The notes beneath the pieces were generated by a model. It did not search any database. It saw nothing but the letters and a program-made list of their open reading frames with translations, and had not been told where the DNA came from. The position numbers and the translations under genes are program-made. This document shows, piece by piece, positions 58,960 to 64,000 of a stretch of DNA of 64,000 nucleotides. This DNA is from Camelus bactrianus. Taxonomy: Eukaryota; Chordata; Mammalia; Artiodactyla; Camelidae. Where the stretch lies: NCBI RefSeq assembly GCF_048773025.1, contig NC_133544.1:67237501-67301500 (forward strand), read 5' to 3'. Each line of letters opens with the position of its first letter. Position 1 is the first letter of the stretch.

Positions 58960-61229
58960 GACTAAATGCTCTAATCAAAAGACAGAATGGCTCAATGGAT
59001 ATAGGAACAAGACCTGTATATATGCTTCCTACCAAAGACTCCTTTCAGCTTTAAAAACGGTGAGGGGACGGGAAAAGGTATTCCATGCTAATGGAAATCC
59101 AGAGAAAGCCAGGGTAGTGATACCTGCATCAGACAAAACAGACTTTAAGACATAGACTGTTAAACACAAGACAAGAGACAAAGAAAGATATTATGTAATG
59201 ATCAAGGGATAAATCCAAGATGTAACAACTGTAAATATATATGCACCCAACATAGGAGCACTTTAATCCTTTCTGGCCAGGAGGCTGTTAGACTAGAAAT
59301 CAACTACAAGGGGAAAACACTGCAAAACACAAACACGTGTAGCTAAACAGTATGCTGCTACGCAATGGGTCACTGAAGAAGTCAAAGATGAATACCTGGA
59401 GACAAAAGGAAACACACACAGTGATCCAAAAATCTATGGGACGCAGCAAAAGTGGTTCTAAGGGGGGAGTTTATAGCGATACAAGCTTACCTCAGGAAAC
59501 AAGAAAAATTTCAGACCAACTTTATCATACCTAAAAGAACTAGAAACAACAACAACAAAAAAACAAGCAAAGTTACAAGGAAATCCTAAAGATCAGAGTA
59601 GAAATCAAGAATATAGAGACTAAAAAATAGAAAAGACTCGTGAACCTAAGATTTGGTTCTTGGTAAAGACGACAACATTGATAACCAGTTAGCTAGAGGC
59701 ATTAAGAAAAAAGAGGGCCCCAAATCAATAAAATCTCGAAGGAAAAGTTACAACTCACACCCCAGAAACACAAAGGACCATAAGAGGTAACTAGGAAAAA
59801 CTATATGCCAATAAAATCAGACAGCTTAGAAGCAATGGACAAATTCCTAGATACATAAAATCTCCCAGGAGTGAACCAGGTAGAAATAGAAAATACAAAC
59901 AGATCAATGACCAGCAGAGTAACTGAATCAGTAATTTAAAAACTCCCAAACAGAAGTCCAGGACTGGATGGCTTCCTAGGTGAATTCTACCAAACATTCA
60001 CGAGAAGAGTTAACACCTACTCTTCTCTAACTATTCCAAAACATTGCAGAGGAAGGAATACTTCCAAATTCATTCTATGAGGCCAGCATCACCCTGATAC
60101 CAAAAGCAGACAAACATATACAAAAAAAATTACAGGCCAATATCACTGGTTTACATAGATGCAAAAATCCTTAAAATGTTAGCAAGCGAGATACAACAAT
60201 TAAAAAGATACACCATAATCAAGTGGGATCTTTTTTTCCAGGGATGCAAGGATGGTTAGTATCTGCAAAGTCAGTGTGATATGCCATTTAACAAACTGAA
60301 TCAAAGCCATATGATCTCAATAGATGAAGAACCTTTTGATAAAATTCAACATCCATTTATGATAAAAAAAAAAAACTCTCCATAAAGTGGGCATAGAGAG
60401 AATGTACCTCAACACAGTAGAAGTCGTATATGACCAGCCCATAGCTAACATCATACTCAACAGTGAAAAGCATTTCTCTAGGATCAGAAAAAAGACAAGA
60501 ATGCCCACTCTTGACACTTTTACTCAATTTGGTATCCAAAGTTCTAGCCACAGTAATCAGTCAAGAAAAATAATCCAAATTGGAAAGGAAGAAGTAAACC
60601 TGCCACTGTTTGCAGGTAACATACTACTATACAGAGCAAATTCTCCAGACACCACCAAAAGTCTTCTAGATCTCGATGAATTTGGTAAAGTTGCAGGATA
60701 CGAAATGTAGAGAAATCTGTTGCATACCTATACACTAACAATGATCAATCAGAAGAGTTTACAAAAACAATCCCATTTACCATTGAATCAAGAAGAATAA
60801 AATGCTTAGGAATAAGCCTAAGGAAGTAAAAGACCTGTTCTCAGAAAACTAAGACACTGAGGAAAGAAACTGTGTCATCTTTGAACAGGTGAAAAGATAC
60901 TGTGTTCATGGATTACAAGAATTAATGTAGTTAAAGTGACCATACTACCCAAAGCAATCTACAGAGTCAGTGCAATCCTTATCAAAATATCAGGATACCA
61001 ATGGTATTTTTCACAGAACTGGAGCAACCCTAAAATTTGTATGGAAACACAAAAGACCCCCCAAATAGCCAAAACAATTTTGAGGTGGAAGAACAGAGCT
61101 GGATGTATCATGCTCCCCCACTTCAGACTATACTGCAAAGCTACTGTAATCAAAACTGTGGTATTGGCACAAAGGCACACAGAGCAGTGGAACAGAGCAG
61201 ACAGTCCAGAAATAAAGCCATCCACTTAT

Positions 61230-61311
61230 GGTCAGTTAATTTACAACAAAATTATTAATTTACAACAAAAGGTCAGTTAATTTACAACAAAATTGTTAAT
61301 TTACAACAAAA
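61230..61311 (+). repeat. 41-bp tandem duplication inside L1 ORF2
   Basis: Two adjacent 41-base units (61230-61270, 61271-61311) begin GGTCAGTTAATTTACAACAA and differ at one visible base (ATTATT/ATTGTT). Each unit itself holds two TTAATTTACAACAAAA parts, so growth was stepwise. Forty-one is not a multiple of three. Confidence 0.9.
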
Positions 61312-62955
61312 GGCAGGAATATACAGTGGAGAAAAGACAGTCTCTTAAGTGGTGCTGAACAGCCACATGTAGAAAAATTACATTAGAACATTCCCTCAAA
61401 GCATATACAAAAATAAATTCAAAACGGATTAAAGTCTTAGAGATTTGGAAACCATCAAACTTCTTGAAGCAAGCACAGGCGGAACAGTCTGACATAAATC
61501 ATAGCAACATCTTTTTGCATCTGCCTAAGGCAGAGGAAACAAAAGCAAAACACACCAAATAGGACCTAATTAAATTTAAGAGCTTTTGCACAGCAAAGGA
61601 AACCATTGAGAAAATGAAAAGACAACACACTGAATGGGAGAAATTATTTTCAAGTGTCATAACAATCTATAAGGGGTAAATTCCAAAATTTATCAACAGC
61701 TCATACAACTCAACATCAAAAAAGCAACATGAAAAAAAATGGGCAGGAGATCTGAATAGATGTTTTTCAAAAGAAGACATACAGATGGCCAACAGACACA
61801 TGAAAAGATGCTCCACATCACTAATTGGAGAAATGCAAATCAAAACCACAATGATTGTAAATCAATTATACTTCAGTTAAAAAGGCCACGATGAGCTATC
61901 ACCTCACACCTGTCAGAATGGCTACCATCAAAAAGAACACAAGTAACAAAGTTGGTGAGGATGTGGAGAAAAGGGAACCCTTATATACTGGTGGGAATAT
62001 AAACTGGTGCAGCCACTGTGGAAAACAGTATGGCGATCCCTCAAAAATCTAATAATAAAATTACCATATGATCCAGCCATTCCACTCCTTGGTATATATC
62101 CAAAGAATACAAACACTAATTCAAATCAATACATTCACCCCAGTGTCCATAGCAGCACTATTTACAATAGCTAAGACATGGAAGCAACCTAAGTGTCCAA
62201 CAACAGATGAATGGATAAAGGTGTGGTATACATACACACACAATGGAACACTGCTCAACCATAAAAAAGAAAAATACTGCCATTTGCAGCAATGTGGGTT
62301 GATGTAGAGAATATGCTAAGTGAAATGAGTCAAACAGAAAGACATTACTTGTGTGGAATCTATGTCAGTATTAAAAAAGAAAGACTCAGACATAGGAAAC
62401 TAGTGTTTACCAATGGGGACAGGGGAGGAAGGAGCAGATGATGGGTTAAGAGGGACAAACTATGTATATAAGCTACAAGGATGTACCACACAGGGAATAC
62501 AGCCAAAGTTTGTAATAACTATCAATGGAGTAATTTTTAAAAATCGTGAGTCACTATGTTGCATACCTGAAATTTATACATAGTGTAAATCAGCGGTACC
62601 TCAATTAATAAAGGCAAAATGCAAAATAATGACAAAGTAAACTTGATACTCAAATCTAATAAAGGCATATAAAGGAAAATTACAGGTGATGTTCAGGCAT
62701 AACCTTTGAACTAAAAATCCTGAACAATTTTAGCAACCAGGATCCACCTACTATATAAAAATATACCATGACTAAATTGGGTTTATTCTAGGAATGTTAA
62801 GATTATTTAATACTGGAGGGGGAAAGAAAATCAAGCAATTTATTCCACCACAGGAACAGAATAAAGGGGAATAATAACCATCTCAATTGATATTCCCCAA
62901 AAGCATTTGATGAAATCCAAATTTAAAAACTCTTACCAAAGTAGAGAATGTATTT

Positions 62956-63640
62956 TCGTGCAGCCATTATGGAAAGCAATATGGAGATTCCTTAAAAAAC
63001 TAAATATAGACTTACCATACAATCCAGCAGTCCTATGCATGGGCATACATCTGGAGGAAACTAGTTCCAAAAGATTCATGCACCCCAATGTTCACAGCAA
63101 CACTGTTTAAAATAGTTAAGACATGGAAGCAACCTAAATGTCCATTGACAAATGACTGGATAAAGAAGTTGTGGTGTATATATATACAATGGGATACTTC
63201 TCAGCCATAAAAAGAATAAAATAATGCCATTCGTAGCAACATGGATGGACCCAGAGATTGTCGTATTAAGTAAAGTAACCCAGGAAAAGAATACCATATA
63301 TCACTTATATGTGGAATATATTTTTTAAATGGCACAAATAAACTTATTTACAAAACAAACAGGCTCAGACATAGAAAACAAACTTATGGTTACCGGGGGG
63401 AATGGGTGGGAGAAGGGATAAATTGGGAGTTTACGATTTGCAGATACTAACTACTATATATAAAATAGATAAACAACAAGGTCCTACTGTATAGCACAGG
63501 GAACTATATTCAAAATCTTGTAATAGCCTATAATGAAAAAGAATATGAGAAGGAGTATGTATATAACTGAATCACCATGCTGTACATCAGAAATTAATGC
63601 AACATTGTAAACCAACTATACTTCAAAAATTAAAAAACTA
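62956..63640 (+). mobile_element. L1 3' end inserted in the old L1
   Basis: It starts within ORF2 (GTGCAGCCATTATGGAAAGC; peptide IWRFLKKLNIDLPYNPAVLC) and runs through AACCTAAATGTCCATTGACA and TCCTACTGTATAGCACAGGG. It ends with CAACATTGTAAACCAACTAT and an A-rich tail. Its two ends meet halves of one old L1 sentence: AAAGTAGAGAATG on the left and AAGTAGAATACAG on the right, probably the aged target duplication. Confidence 0.85.
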
Positions 63641-64000
63641 AGTAGAATACAGTAGGGCTTCCTAAATCTAATAAAGATCTATTTTTAAAAATCTAAGCAA
63701 ACACACTTAGTGGTAAAATGTTGAAAGCTTTCCCCTTTGAGATTGAGAATAATCTCTAATCACGTTTATTCTGAATGATGAACAGAAACAGTGCAATAAT
63801 GTAAGAAAATTAAAATGTGAAAACTGTAGACATTAGAGTGGAAGAAATAAAATTTATATGTATAATGTACATATATAAACCAAAATAATCTATAGACAAA
63901 TTAGAATGAGCACATTAAAGTTGTTGGATGCAAGATAAATATATTTTAAATAAAATTTGTCGCTGATAAATACACAACTCTTTAAAAAGATACCGTTTAC

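Larger units (their letters stand above)
56262..62615 (+). mobile_element. Near full-length LINE-1, + strand, decayed, carries a camelid SINE
   Basis: A GC-rich 5' UTR (about 56262-57500, starting near CAGCCAAGATGGCCAAGACC) is followed by ORF1 remains (57510-58440) and an intergenic part with CAGAGAGGACTTTATGTAAA. ORF2 runs from about 58915 to 62300. The ORF1 part contains GACCTCTGGGACAACATCAG and AACTCCCATAAGGCTATC. The reverse-transcriptase text includes RKIIQIGKEEVNLPLFAGN, so the catalytic FADD motif reads FAGN. ORF2 has many stops, plus tandem duplications near 58927 and 61230. The copy is about 6.3 kb and inactive. It cut the old L1 in two. Confidence 0.85.
53340..64000 (+). mobile_element. 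Very old LINE-1 in several pieces, split by later insertions
   Basis: Pieces in forward L1 order lie at about 53340-53935 (ORF1-like, with TTAGTGAACTGGAAGACAAA and CTCCTAGACACATCATAAC) and 54500-55445. The second carries ORF2 text: TTAGGCCATAAGACAAGTCT and CTTCTAAATAACCAGCAGG. Further pieces lie at 56000-56260, 62620-62955 and 63640-64000. The last holds ATGTTGAAAGCTTTCCCC and runs off the window. Each break holds a younger element. All reading frames are destroyed. The copy could be L1M or the related HAL1 family. Confidence 0.7.

Noticed and set aside
41760-64000. GREM1, the expected next gene
   Set aside because: No cystine-knot coding sequence was found in any frame. The region is almost all L1 and old repeats, so GREM1 must lie beyond the window.

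Overview
The window is mammalian nuclear DNA, most likely from a camelid (camel, llama or alpaca group). The evidence is three copies of a tRNA-derived SINE with the camelid-type body (A-box TAGCTCACTGG, B-box GGTTCAATCCC, then CCAGTACCTCCATTAAAA and an A-rich tail), L1 3' ends of artiodactyl type, and the usual old mammalian repeats (MIR, L2, hAT/Charlie and Tigger DNA transposons, old L1). The species is inferred and was not confirmed by a search.

The only protein-coding gene is the 3' end of a formin on the + strand, recognised as FMN1. Four exons (2872-2923, 8101-8250, 30535-30619, 32817-32861) have consensus GT/AG borders, agree in phase, and join into one frame of about 110 residues ending in TAA. 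They encode the last part of the FH2 actin-assembly domain ([34 protein letters not shown]) and the basic C-terminal tail that in the FMN family contains the Spire-binding (FSI) motif. The rest of the gene lies upstream of base 1. After the stop there is a stretch of about 9 kb almost free of transposons. It ends at AATAAA (41738) followed by a GT-rich element, and I read it as a very long 3' UTR.

Layout: 1-2871 upstream intron; 2924-8100, 8251-30534 and 30620-32816 introns with scattered old SINE/LINE/DNA-transposon fragments and long unique stretches; 32862 to about 41760 proposed 3' UTR; 41760-43850 intergenic; 43850-64000 a LINE-1 graveyard. In that last part a near full-length but decayed L1 lies on the - strand (43850-50075). 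A very old + strand L1 (about 53340 to beyond the window end) has been split by a Tigger element, two L1 3' fragments and one near full-length L1 that itself carries a camelid SINE.

In human and mouse, FMN1 is followed tail-to-tail by GREM1, and the 3' introns of FMN1 hold long-range limb enhancers of GREM1 (the 'limb deformity' locus). This window therefore probably contains part of that regulatory landscape. GREM1 itself is not in the window. Long repeat-poor blocks in the 22-kb intron, including a perfect 23-bp palindrome at 13108, are the best candidates by eye. No CRISPR array, operon, bacterial element, structural RNA gene or intact mobile element was seen.
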